This document shows, piece by piece, positions 56,578 to 64,000 of a DNA stretch of 64,000 nt; position 1 is the stretch's first letter, and each line of letters opens with the position of its first letter. The notes under the pieces were generated by a model that had not been told where the DNA came from, ran no database searches, and saw nothing but the letters and a program-made list of their open reading frames with translations. A program made the position numbers and the translations under genes. Origin of the DNA: Bacteroidales bacterium (lineage in GTDB: Bacteria; Bacteroidota; Bacteroidia; Bacteroidales; UBA932); assembly GCA_017501525.1 (NCBI GenBank), contig JAFVWT010000011.1, forward strand, positions 62,001 through 126,000, written 5' to 3'.

Positions 56578-57420
56578 ATGATTAAATTGTTTATTTCAAT
56601 CGTTTGTTTTCTTTCCTTATTTTTACAATCAAATGCTCAAAGTGAAAATTTTTCAACTTTAGAGTGCTTGTATATTCATAAATATGTATCTGATACTACT
56701 GCCGTAGAAATGAGTATGAATGGAGAATTTGACGGGGGTGATAGTGCATATATATATACTGAGTATTTTATACTTAGCTGTGGTGGCCCTGTCTCTGAAT
56801 TTCGTAGTTTCGATCGCATGATTGCAGACTCTGCTTTAAGTTATAATGAATATTCTGATCTCTTTTCGGGTAATTCTTATAATCTTAAGAGTGGTTCCAG
56901 ATTGAGAATATATAAGGATGTGAATAATATAACAACTATCCAACCAATATCATTTGATTGGTTTAGGATAGTAGAGAATATTCCGGATTTTGGTTGGGAA
57001 GTTTGTGATGAGTGGAAGAATGTTGCGGGTTATAATGCTCGTATGGCTAGATGTTCTTTTAGAGGCCGAGAATATATTGTGTGGTTTACTTCGGAAATTC
57101 CTATTTCAGAGGGGCCTTGGAAGTTTACTGGTCTGCCTGGTTTGATTGTTGAAGTGTGTGATGTGGAGTGTGAGTATTATTATCGATTGATTAGTCTTCG
57201 AAGGAAAAATACTCAAATCGAATTCTTGAATGAAAACATGTTGGATTTGAGTCAGGAAAAGTTTAATAAGAGATTGCGCATGTATATTGAAGATGTAGTT
57301 CGGTATATGTCTATGACTTATTCTGGCCCAATATCATATGCTGATAAGGATGGTAATCCGATTGATCCTGAGTCTTTAAAGAAGGTTATGAAGTTTGATT
57401 TTGAGGAGATTGTCTTTTAA
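56578..57420 (+). CDS. GLPGLI family protein
   Basis: A 280-residue exported protein (signal peptide, cleavage near SNAQ at 18-21) with the family-naming motif GLPGLI at 185-190 inside WKFTGLPGLIVEV. WKNVAGYNARMARCSFRGREYIVWF before it is typical too. The family is Bacteroidetes-specific; its biochemical role is not known, but members often sit beside a TonB-receptor-like barrel, as here. Appears intact. Visible AT-richness compared with dusB and pfkA suggests the island was acquired. Confidence 0.88.
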   Translation: MIKLFISIVCFLSLFLQSNAQSENFSTLECLYIHKYVSDTTAVEMSMNGEFDGGDSAYIYTEYFILSCGGPVSEFRSFDRMIADSALSYNEYSDLFSGNSYNLKSGSRLRIYKDVNNITTIQPISFDWFRIVENIPDFGWEVCDEWKNVAGYNARMARCSFRGREYIVWFTSEIPISEGPWKFTGLPGLIVEVCDVECEYYYRLISLRRKNTQIEFLNENMLDLSQEKFNKRLRMYIEDVVRYMSMTYSGPISYADKDGNPIDPESLKKVMKFDFEEIVF

Positions 57421-57440
57421 TATGACTTATGAGTTATAAT

Positions 57441-57806
57441 ATGAAGTTTCGGTTGTATCCTGATTGCCAGTTAGTAAGAGGTCGTAGCAGAGATGTTGAA
57501 AGTTTGCCAGATTCGTTTTTCCCATCTATGATACAAGAATAAATAGATAAAGATTTTGAAATACGAGTTTTTTATATTTTAGGGAAGATTTATTCGATGG
57601 CAATTATTTCTCAGGATAATCCACAAACATTATTAGATTATAGGAGGTATGATGTCAAGAAACCAAACAGATTTCTTCCTTGTAAGATAGATGCCGAACT
57701 TGAAGAGAAAATTGGTCTCTTTATGAGGAAGATGGAATACGTAAGGAAAAATGTGCCATATTTCCAGAGAAGTATTATAATGAATTTTATTGTTCTCGTA
57801 TGTTGA
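57441..57806 (+). pseudogene. Remnant of ATP-grasp peptide maturase (grasp-with-spasm type)
   Basis: An open frame from ATG 57441 to 57806 interrupted once by TAA at 57540-57542. Reading through it, the segment SFFPSMIQE*IDKDFEIRVF, then GKIYSMAIISQ and DYRRYDVKKPNRFLPCKI closely resembles the ATP-grasp region of GwsG-type peptide maturases, where Tyr would stand at the stop. The first 17 residues (MKFRLYPDCQLVRGRSR) instead resemble the start of the partner SPASM maturase GwsS, suggesting a deletion fused the two. The C-terminus after LFMRKM diverges. The 464-bp stretch between the neighbouring genes holds nothing else. Identification is from memory of the families. Confidence 0.6.
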
Positions 57807-57884
57807 GAAAAAGAGTCTTTTATAAAATAATATGTTTGTCAAATGTGGTAGAATAAAAGATGTGAATAATTAAGTAAGATAAAT

Positions 57885-60482
57885 ATGCGCAGGTGTATAA
57901 TTATTTTATTATTCTTAAGAATAGCAAGTATATCTCTATGTGCGGAGCAAACAGAAATACTTGTTCGAGGTAGGATAGTTGGAGATAAGGGACCTTTGGG
58001 AGGAGTGATTATTACTCATATAGAATCAGGATCTGTTAGTAAGGAGTATACGATTTCTGATAGTAAAGGTAATTTTTCATTGACTGTATCTGCCCCGATA
58101 AGTAGTAAAGATTCCTTACGGATGTCATTATTGGGTTATGCTTCAAAAACAGTACCTATATATGAGAATAGTTGGATAGAGGTACAAATGGATGTTGAGC
58201 CTATAAATATAAAAGAGGTTGTATTTGTTGCGCCAAAAGTAAAGCAAAAAGAGGATACCATAACATATTATGTACAAAGTTTTATAGAACCTCATGATAA
58301 AACTATTTCAGATGTGCTTAGGCGCTTGCCAGGTGTAGATGTTATGAGTGATGGTACGATATTTTATAATGGCAAGTCAATAGGAAACCTTTATATAGAA
58401 GGAATGGATGTTTTAGGTGGTAGATATTCTCTTCTGACTAATAATATCTCAGCTGAGGAAATCTCGAAAATAGAGGTTATTGAAAACCATCAGCCAATAA
58501 AGGCCCTTGCAGAAACCAAGAGTACAAACGGTCCTGCGATAAACTTAAAATTGAGAGATAGTGCTAGGGGTAAGTGGTTAGGAACTGCAGAAATTTCTGC
58601 AGGCATATCATCAGATCCCAGTGCATTGTGGGGTGGTAATCTATTTATTATGCATGTCAGTCCCCAAATAAATAGTATAAATAATTTAAAGACCAATAAT
58701 CTGGGGGAGAATCTCCAAAATGAATTGCAATCAAAAAGTGTTTATGATAGGCTTGTTAAGACAGGGACAGATAATTTTGTTTCGATAGGGATAAACAATG
58801 CTCCATTGGGAGATCATAGGGTTAGATTTAATGCTACAACGTTGGCAAATAGTTCAAATCTATGGAAGTTGAAAAATTCTGATTGGCAAATTAAAATGTC
58901 TCTATCGTATCTTTTTGATCGCTTGGAATCAGAGAATATGTCATCAACAATTTATTATCTTAACGATTCTACCCAAACTGTTCAGGAAAAAAATGAGACA
59001 ATGACACGCTTGCATGAGATACAAGCAAGACTTGAATCTGAGTTAAATCAAAAGCATAGGTTTTTCAGAAATGTGGTAAATATAGAAGGGAAATTTACAG
59101 AAGCCTCACAATGGGTGACAAGAGAGTCTCCAAACAATCAGATGGTTAAGACACCTAGTATTTTGGTTTTAGATGATATTAAGTATATAAGTAAGAATGA
59201 TGTAAAGCTGTTTGATGTGGAGTCGCTTAACGATTTTTCTTATTTTACTCAGAATTTATTTGTTGTTAGGGGTGATGGGAATACTCAACGACAACTGATA
59301 AATGTGATGAATTTCAATACTAATACAAATATATCTACTAATTTTGAAATTAAAGATGGTCTGAAATTTTCTGTGTCGGCAGGAGTGAAGTCGTCGGTGC
59401 GCTCATTGAAATCGATATTGGATGGGATGGAGGTAGTGGCTTCTAATCCTTCCCTGTTTATCAATGATATAGTAGCTGCATATATTTTCCCAAATGTGAA
59501 ATTAGATATGAAGTATTCCTCAAAAAAACTTAATATTGATTTGTCTCTACCTGTAGGGTGGGGTAAATATTGGGGGGTGAATACAAATCAATTTAGTTAT
59601 AAGGCAATAGGAACTGTTAAATATACTCCTCTTCCTAAATTTAGTATAACAGTCTGGGGAACAGCCTCTTCTAGCGAGTTGGATATATCTAATTTCTACA
59701 ACGGATATATACTTAGAAATTATAGATATCTCAAAACGGGTACACAAAATACATACCCTGATCATTATTATAATATTACAGGACATCTTAACTATAGGGA
59801 TCCTGTCAATATGTTCTATTTAGACGGCGTTGCTGGATACTCTTGGAATATGTCCCAAGCTTCATTCGCGCAAGATTTTATGGGTGACTATATTGTTTTA
59901 GGAGTAGAATATGTGCCTAGCTTTGGAGAAAGTTTTTATGCTATGATGTCAGGTAATGTTGGATTGTATGGAATCAATGGGAAAATAGGTGCAACTATTA
60001 ATTTCCGAGACTATATTTCTACCGCAATGTATCAAAATGGGGAAATGACTCCATATATGTCCAGATTCATATCTTTTGTTCCGACATTTACGGGGCGTTT
60101 CACTGGCTGGTTGAGTGTTGATTATAATATGCGCTATTCATATTATGCCTTATTTATATCAGGGCATGATACCTCTGACGTGAAAAATATGTTCAGTCAT
60201 ACGTTGACATTAAATATTACGCCTATTAAGAAATTAGACATCAGGTTTTCAACAGAACATTATTTTACGACAATAACAAGTGAGTTGACAAAAAATACGT
60301 TTCTATTGGATGCAAATATAGTCTATCAATTTGACAATGGGATGAAACTTAATCTTGTTGCTCGAAATTTATTAAATCAGCACTCGTATGTCTATTCTGT
60401 GTTTAATGCATTGCAGGACTTTTCGTCTGAATATAGAATCCGACCTTTAAATATCGTAGTAGGAGTATCATTTAAATTTTAA
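57885..60482 (+). CDS. TonB-dependent-receptor-like outer-membrane protein with carboxypeptidase-regulatory domain
   Basis: An 865-residue protein with a signal peptide, a CarboxypepD_reg-like beta-sandwich (about 27-105: VRGRIVGDKGPLGGVIITHIE...LLGYASKTVPI), a plug-like domain (ISDVLRRLPGVDVMSDGTIFYNGKSIGNLYIEGMDVLGG), and a long C-terminal barrel ending in VVGVSFKF. No TonB box was identified. In Bacteroidetes such barrels accompany GLPGLI proteins. Intact; possibly transports or displays the peptide product of this locus. Confidence 0.82.
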   Translation: MRRCIIILLFLRIASISLCAEQTEILVRGRIVGDKGPLGGVIITHIESGSVSKEYTISDSKGNFSLTVSAPISSKDSLRMSLLGYASKTVPIYENSWIEVQMDVEPINIKEVVFVAPKVKQKEDTITYYVQSFIEPHDKTISDVLRRLPGVDVMSDGTIFYNGKSIGNLYIEGMDVLGGRYSLLTNNISAEEISKIEVIENHQPIKALAETKSTNGPAINLKLRDSARGKWLGTAEISAGISSDPSALWGGNLFIMHVSPQINSINNLKTNNLGENLQNELQSKSVYDRLVKTGTDNFVSIGINNAPLGDHRVRFNATTLANSSNLWKLKNSDWQIKMSLSYLFDRLESENMSSTIYYLNDSTQTVQEKNETMTRLHEIQARLESELNQKHRFFRNVVNIEGKFTEASQWVTRESPNNQMVKTPSILVLDDIKYISKNDVKLFDVESLNDFSYFTQNLFVVRGDGNTQRQLINVMNFNTNTNISTNFEIKDGLKFSVSAGVKSSVRSLKSILDGMEVVASNPSLFINDIVAAYIFPNVKLDMKYSSKKLNIDLSLPVGWGKYWGVNTNQFSYKAIGTVKYTPLPKFSITVWGTASSSELDISNFYNGYILRNYRYLKTGTQNTYPDHYYNITGHLNYRDPVNMFYLDGVAGYSWNMSQASFAQDFMGDYIVLGVEYVPSFGESFYAMMSGNVGLYGINGKIGATINFRDYISTAMYQNGEMTPYMSRFISFVPTFTGRFTGWLSVDYNMRYSYYALFISGHDTSDVKNMFSHTLTLNITPIKKLDIRFSTEHYFTTITSELTKNTFLLDANIVYQFDNGMKLNLVARNLLNQHSYVYSVFNALQDFSSEYRIRPLNIVVGVSFKF

Positions 60483-60492
60483 TAATGTTAAT

Positions 60493-61307
60493 ATGATTTG
60501 ATTTTCTTTTTTAATTGTTTTGCTCATTGTCTTGATTTCTTCTTGTTCGGTAGTGAGGAATCTTCCATATTCGAGAATACCTATTGATATCTCCTCTGAT
60601 AGGAATAAGGTCTTTTGTCAAATTGGTAATGAAGTTGTTCCATTTAATGTAAAATCATTGTCTTTGCATTTTTTGATAGTCTGTTTCCTATAATAACCTC
60701 GCAGTCATCACAGGATTTTCAGTCTTGGCAAAGAATGTGTATGGGTGATACTGTTTATAGTTCATTGTTAAGTGCTGATGAATATATAGAGTGGAGTAGG
60801 ACAATGAATAATCTCATAAAAAGACATTCTGTAAATTTTGATTCTGTTATTTTTTCTATTCCCGGTAAATTGATTGCATATTTTGAAGAAACTAGAAATA
60901 TTGATGAAATGAGACCGAATATTGATTGTGTTATATCTAGTTCCGGAGAGTTTATGAGGCGATATAATGAGCCCGATTTTAATTATTCTCCATCTTTTGT
61001 TCGTACTTATTATAATGATGTGATTTTTAGAGAATTTATAAAAGATAGAATTTGTAATATGACAATCGCTATAGATTGAATATATTTGCGGGATAATGAT
61101 AGGATTCTATGTGTGATGTATCTTAGTACCGGTAAGTATTATCACAATTCGTCTTATAGGTTTTATGATCCTATAGATAATGAATTAATGATAGTTGAAT
61201 ATTTGTATAGGGAGTGTGACCCTATTTCCATAGGTGTCCTTAATGCTTTGAGGATGAATTATAGGAATAGGCTGTTATTGATAAAAGGGACGGAGAAAAG
61301 TAAGTAA
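60493..61307 (+). pseudogene. Broken lipoprotein gene (two stops and a frameshift)
   Basis: ATG 60493 begins MI, then TGA at 60499-60501, then FSFLIVLLIVLISSC, a lipoprotein signal with lipobox ISSC. The frame is lost near 60665; the shifted frame continues as DSLFPIITSQSS, then SWQRMCMGDTVYSS, and is open from 60735 to a TGA at 61077-61079. The same frame continues as IYLRDNDRILCVMYLSTGKYY to 61307. So one gene of about 270 codons has decayed. TGA is a normal stop elsewhere (sufD, GNAT), so recoding is unlikely. Function unknown; location suggests it belonged to the peptide locus. Confidence 0.6.
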
Positions 61308-61320
61308 AGTATTATATTAT

Positions 61321-62310
61321 ATGGAAGCAAAAGATAAAATAAAAAAGATAGGAGTGTTGACCTCAGGTGGGGATGCTCCTGGAATGAATGCCGCAATAAG
61401 AGCGGTGGTGAGATCTGCTATTTTCAATCACAAAGAGATTGTGGGTGTGAGAAGGGGATATTCGGGATTGATTGAAGGTGATTTTCTTCCCATGCAGTCT
61501 CATTCTGTTTCAAAAATCATTTCAATGGGTGGTACTATTTTGAAATCATCCCGTTGTCCTGAGTTTAAAGAGTATGATGCCCGCAAGAGAGCTTATGAAA
61601 ATATGAAGAAGGAGGGGATCGATGCTTTGGTGGTAATTGGAGGGGATGGATCTTTCAGAGGTGCCGATGCATTGTGTAGAGATTTTGGCATTCCGGTAGT
61701 GGGAATACCCGGAACTATTGACAACGATATTTATGGAACAGATTATACAATCGGGTTTGATACAGCTATCAATACAGCTGTTTCGGCGATTGACAAGCTT
61801 AGAGATACTGCTGATAGTCATAATCTGGTATTCTTTGTTGAAGTGATGGGGCGGGATGCAGGATTTATTGCTTTAAATACTGCTATTGCTACCGGAGCGG
61901 AGGACACCTTGATACCTGAGACTCCTACAGATATTGATAAATTATGCGAGTATCTGGAATTTGAACGGAGAAATAACAAAACTTCGGGTGTGGTGATTGT
62001 TGCGGAAGGGGATGACCTCGGGGGTGCATCTGATGTTGCAAAAATGGTCAAGGATCGTATTCCTCATTACGAGGCGCGGGTTACTACTTTAGGGCATATC
62101 CAACGAGGGGGTTCCCCAACCTGTAGCGACAGAGTGCTGGCAAGTGTTCTTGGATATGAGGCTGTCAATGCATTGTTAAAGGGAATAAGTGGCGTTATGG
62201 TAGGACAAATGCAGAATAAAACTGTTTATACACCATTTGCAGAGGCGTGCAGCAGACATAATGAGGTAGATCTGAAATGGTATGAAATCTCTCGGATTCT
62301 GTCAATTTAG
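61321..62310 (+). CDS. pfkA: ATP-dependent 6-phosphofructokinase
   Basis: A 329-residue enzyme of glycolysis. GVLTSGGDAPGMNAAIR, GGDGSFRGAD (Gly after GGD-type loop favours ATP), PGTIDNDIYGTDYTIGFDTA with the catalytic Asp, and the effector-site region GHIQRGGSPTCSDR are all present. It closes the AT-rich island on the right. Confidence 0.95.
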   Translation: MEAKDKIKKIGVLTSGGDAPGMNAAIRAVVRSAIFNHKEIVGVRRGYSGLIEGDFLPMQSHSVSKIISMGGTILKSSRCPEFKEYDARKRAYENMKKEGIDALVVIGGDGSFRGADALCRDFGIPVVGIPGTIDNDIYGTDYTIGFDTAINTAVSAIDKLRDTADSHNLVFFVEVMGRDAGFIALNTAIATGAEDTLIPETPTDIDKLCEYLEFERRNNKTSGVVIVAEGDDLGGASDVAKMVKDRIPHYEARVTTLGHIQRGGSPTCSDRVLASVLGYEAVNALLKGISGVMVGQMQNKTVYTPFAEACSRHNEVDLKWYEISRILSI

Positions 62311-62328
62311 GAGTTAATTATCAATAAG

Positions 62329-62360
62329 TTTTGCTTGTTTAAATATATTTTATATCTTTG
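62329..62360 (+). promoter_or_regulatory. Sigma-ABfr promoter of rplM-rpsI
   Basis: TTTTG (62329-62333), exactly 19 bases, then TATCTTTG (62353-62360): a textbook Bacteroidetes promoter. It gives a leader of roughly 55-60 bases to the GTG start of rplM. Confidence 0.88.
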
Positions 62361-62422
62361 CACCCCCTTAATTATGGGGAAATCGCAACTAAAATAAATG
62401 TATTAACTTAAAAATCAACACA

Positions 62423-62878
62423 GTGGACACATTAAGCTACAAAACAGTGTCGGCAAACCCGAGTATGATTCAAAAGAATTGGGTCGTAGTTGATGCCACC
62501 GATATGATCGTTGGTAGACTTGCTTCTAAAGTGGCTATTATGCTACGTGGAAAGCACAAAGTGAACTTTACTCCTAATATGGATTGCGGAGATAATGTTA
62601 TCATTATCAATGCTGAAAAAGTCCGTTTTACAGGTAAGAAGTTGACTGATAAAGTCTATGTTCGTCACACCGGTTATCCCGGAGGACAACGCTTCGCTAC
62701 ACCTAAGGATCTTTTGGTTCGCAAACCGGATGCCGTAGTAAGGGAAGCAGTGAGAAGAATGCTCCCTAAGACTCGCCTTGGTGCAAAACTTTACAGCAAC
62801 TTGTATGTATATGCAGGTAGCGAGCACCCTCATCAGGCACAATCACCCAAAACTATTAATTTAAACGAATTAAAGTAA
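62423..62878 (+). CDS. rplM: Ribosomal protein L13 (uL13)
   Basis: A 151-residue large-subunit protein starting with [43 protein letters not shown] and [13 protein letters not shown] are conserved. Operon with rpsI 7 bp downstream. Confidence 0.97.
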   Translation: MDTLSYKTVSANPSMIQKNWVVVDATDMIVGRLASKVAIMLRGKHKVNFTPNMDCGDNVIIINAEKVRFTGKKLTDKVYVRHTGYPGGQRFATPKDLLVRKPDAVVREAVRRMLPKTRLGAKLYSNLYVYAGSEHPHQAQSPKTINLNELK

Positions 62879-62885
62879 ACAGAGC

Positions 62886-63275
62886 ATGGAAGTAATTAAC
62901 GCCCTTGGAAGACGTAAATCAGCAGTTGCTCGCGTTTACATGAATGCCGGTAAAGGCAACATTACCATTAACGAACGTCCTCTTGAAGACTACTTCAAAG
63001 AAGAATCTCTTCGTTATATCGTAAGACAGCCCCTTACTGTAACCGGAACCCTTTCCAACTTTGACATCAAAGTTAATCTTGATGGCGGTGGAATCAAAGG
63101 TCAGGCAGAAGCTCTCCGTTTGGCAATTTCTCGCGCACTTTGCGAAGTTGACAAAGAGGCTTACCGTCCGGTTCTTAAGTCTAATGGTTTCTTAACCCGC
63201 GATGCACGCGAAGTGGAAAGAAAGAAACCCGGACAACCCGGTGCTCGTAGACGCTTCCAATTCAGCAAACGTTAA
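62886..63275 (+). CDS. rpsI: Ribosomal protein S9 (uS9)
   Basis: A 129-residue small-subunit protein. ALGRRKSAVARVYM at the start and the basic tail KKPGQPGARRRFQFSKR, which reaches the P-site tRNA, are typical. No terminator was found before the rpsB leader. Confidence 0.97.
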   Translation: MEVINALGRRKSAVARVYMNAGKGNITINERPLEDYFKEESLRYIVRQPLTVTGTLSNFDIKVNLDGGGIKGQAEALRLAISRALCEVDKEAYRPVLKSNGFLTRDAREVERKKPGQPGARRRFQFSKR

Positions 63276-63289
63276 TATTTATTTAACGA

Positions 63290-63457
63290 GATTTACAAAT
63301 TATTGCACAGAGTTGATTCAAAGCGTTTTGATCCTATTAGAATATAGGCTGCAGAGCGTTTGTCAACCTGCGAAAAATTTAGAAGACCGGTACTTGGTGC
63401 CGCTACTTCAAAATTAACAAAGAGAACTCTTATTAGAGAACAGAAAAAATTAAAGAA
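63290..63457 (+). promoter_or_regulatory. Possible structured leader of rpsB
   Basis: The 182-bp gap before rpsB can form a CCTAT/ATAGG hairpin (about 63331-63347) and a CGGTAC/GTGCCG hairpin (about 63387-63401), and has no protein-like frame. Ribosomal-protein S2 leaders with autoregulatory structure exist in several phyla; whether this is one is inference. Confidence 0.35.
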
Positions 63458-64000
63458 ATGCCTAGAACAAATTTCCAAGACTTACTAGAGGCAGGTGTAC
63501 ACTTCGGTCACTTGAAGAGAAAATGGAATCCTAAAATGGCTCCCTATATCTTTATGGAGAAAAATGGAATCCATATTATTGACCTGCACAAAACTGTTGT
63601 AAAAATAGATGAGGCAGCGAATATGATGAAGCAATTGGCTCATGCAGGCCGCAGAATTCTTTTCGTTGCTACAAAGAAACAGGCAAAAGACATCGTGGCA
63701 CAATATGCTCAGAGTGTCTCTATGCCTTATGTTACTGAAAGATGGCCTGGTGGAATGTTGACCAACTTCCCTACCATCCGTAAAGCAGTAAAGAAAATGC
63801 ATACCATTGACGAGATGATTTCAAATGGTACTTTCGAAACACTTGCAAAACGTGAGCGTCTTCAAATTACCCGTCAAAGAGCAAAACTTGAAAAGAACCT
63901 TGGTTCTATCTCTGACTTGAATCGTCTTCCTGCAGCTCTTTTCGTTGTTGACGTACAGAAAGAGATGAATGCAGTAAAAGAGGCTAACCGCCTTAACATC
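63458..64000 (+). CDS. rpsB: Ribosomal protein S2 (uS2), cut by window end
   Basis: The first 181 codons of rpsB starting MPRTNFQDLLEAGVHFGH. LKRKWNPKMAPYIF, GIHIIDLHKTV, LFVATKKQAKDIV, and RWPGGMLTNFPTI are conserved S2 segments. The frame stays open to the end of the window, so the C-terminus is outside. Confidence 0.97.
   Translation, partial: MPRTNFQDLLEAGVHFGHLKRKWNPKMAPYIFMEKNGIHIIDLHKTVVKIDEAANMMKQLAHAGRRILFVATKKQAKDIVAQYAQSVSMPYVTERWPGGMLTNFPTIRKAVKKMHTIDEMISNGTFETLAKRERLQITRQRAKLEKNLGSISDLNRLPAALFVVDVQKEMNAVKEANRLNI

Noticed and set aside
60493..61307. TGA recoded as an amino acid (Trp or selenocysteine) in the lipoprotein gene
   Set aside because: TGA serves as a normal stop in sufD and the GNAT gene, the gene also has a frameshift, and no selenocysteine-type hairpin was recognised.

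Overview
The window looks like a chromosomal segment of an anaerobic, peptide-fermenting member of the Bacteroidales. Evidence: sigma-ABfr type promoters (TTTG-N19-TAnnTTTG) ahead of several genes, many lipoproteins and outer-membrane barrels, S46/S9 dipeptidyl peptidases of the Porphyromonas type, a class II ribonucleotide reductase, NhaD, a GLPGLI-family protein, and a MurA carrying Asp where the fosfomycin-target Cys usually sits. I cannot name the genus from sequence alone.

Layout. 1-836: two copies of a dispersed repeat, a REP-like palindrome, and a reverse-transcriptase C-terminal remnant. 837-7491: an LPP20-like exported protein, an outer-membrane propeller/metalloprotease-like protein, and a Na/phosphate symporter. 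7737-11073: nrdJ-ispE. 11128-14024 (minus): phosphopantetheinyl transferase, DUF2156 protein, S37 peptidase. 14107-16969: tyrS-rbfA-lolE-like operon. 17266-22583: small exported proteins, a frameshifted lipoprotein pair lying between identical 32-bp terminator repeats, DPP11, and transaldolase/FSA. 22663-25121 (minus): tRNA-Gln, YqaA, tadA, nhaD. 25265-27246: groES-groEL. 27426-29708: three lipoproteins, two behind a duplicated promoter segment, followed by a third copy of the dispersed repeat. 30078-32456 (minus): GH29 fucosidase and a motif-poor ThiL homologue. 32663-36518: sufB-pnuC-sufC-sufD. 36612-42074 (minus): two POT transporters, GH5 hydrolase, S24/S26 peptidase. 42212-47147: two S9 peptidases including a DPP5-like enzyme. 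48349-53826: lpxK-murA-murB-pepP-DUF456. 61321-64000: pfkA and rplM-rpsI-rpsB (cut by the window end).

The most interesting region is 54973-61307, an AT-rich island between dusB and pfkA. It holds a 43-residue peptide gene with a textbook double-glycine leader and its own terminator. Divergent to it is the wreck of a C39-peptidase ABC exporter fused to a HlyD fragment. Around them are an intact GLPGLI protein, a remnant resembling an ATP-grasp peptide maturase of the grasp-with-spasm type (one in-frame stop), an intact TonB-receptor-like barrel, and a broken lipoprotein. I read this as a decaying RiPP/bacteriocin biosynthesis-export locus in which the precursor, GLPGLI protein and barrel survive.

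Metabolic theme: exported peptidases (DPP11, DPP5-like, S9, S37) feed two POT transporters. Fucosidase and GH5 enzymes add some glycan use. The rest is largely housekeeping.
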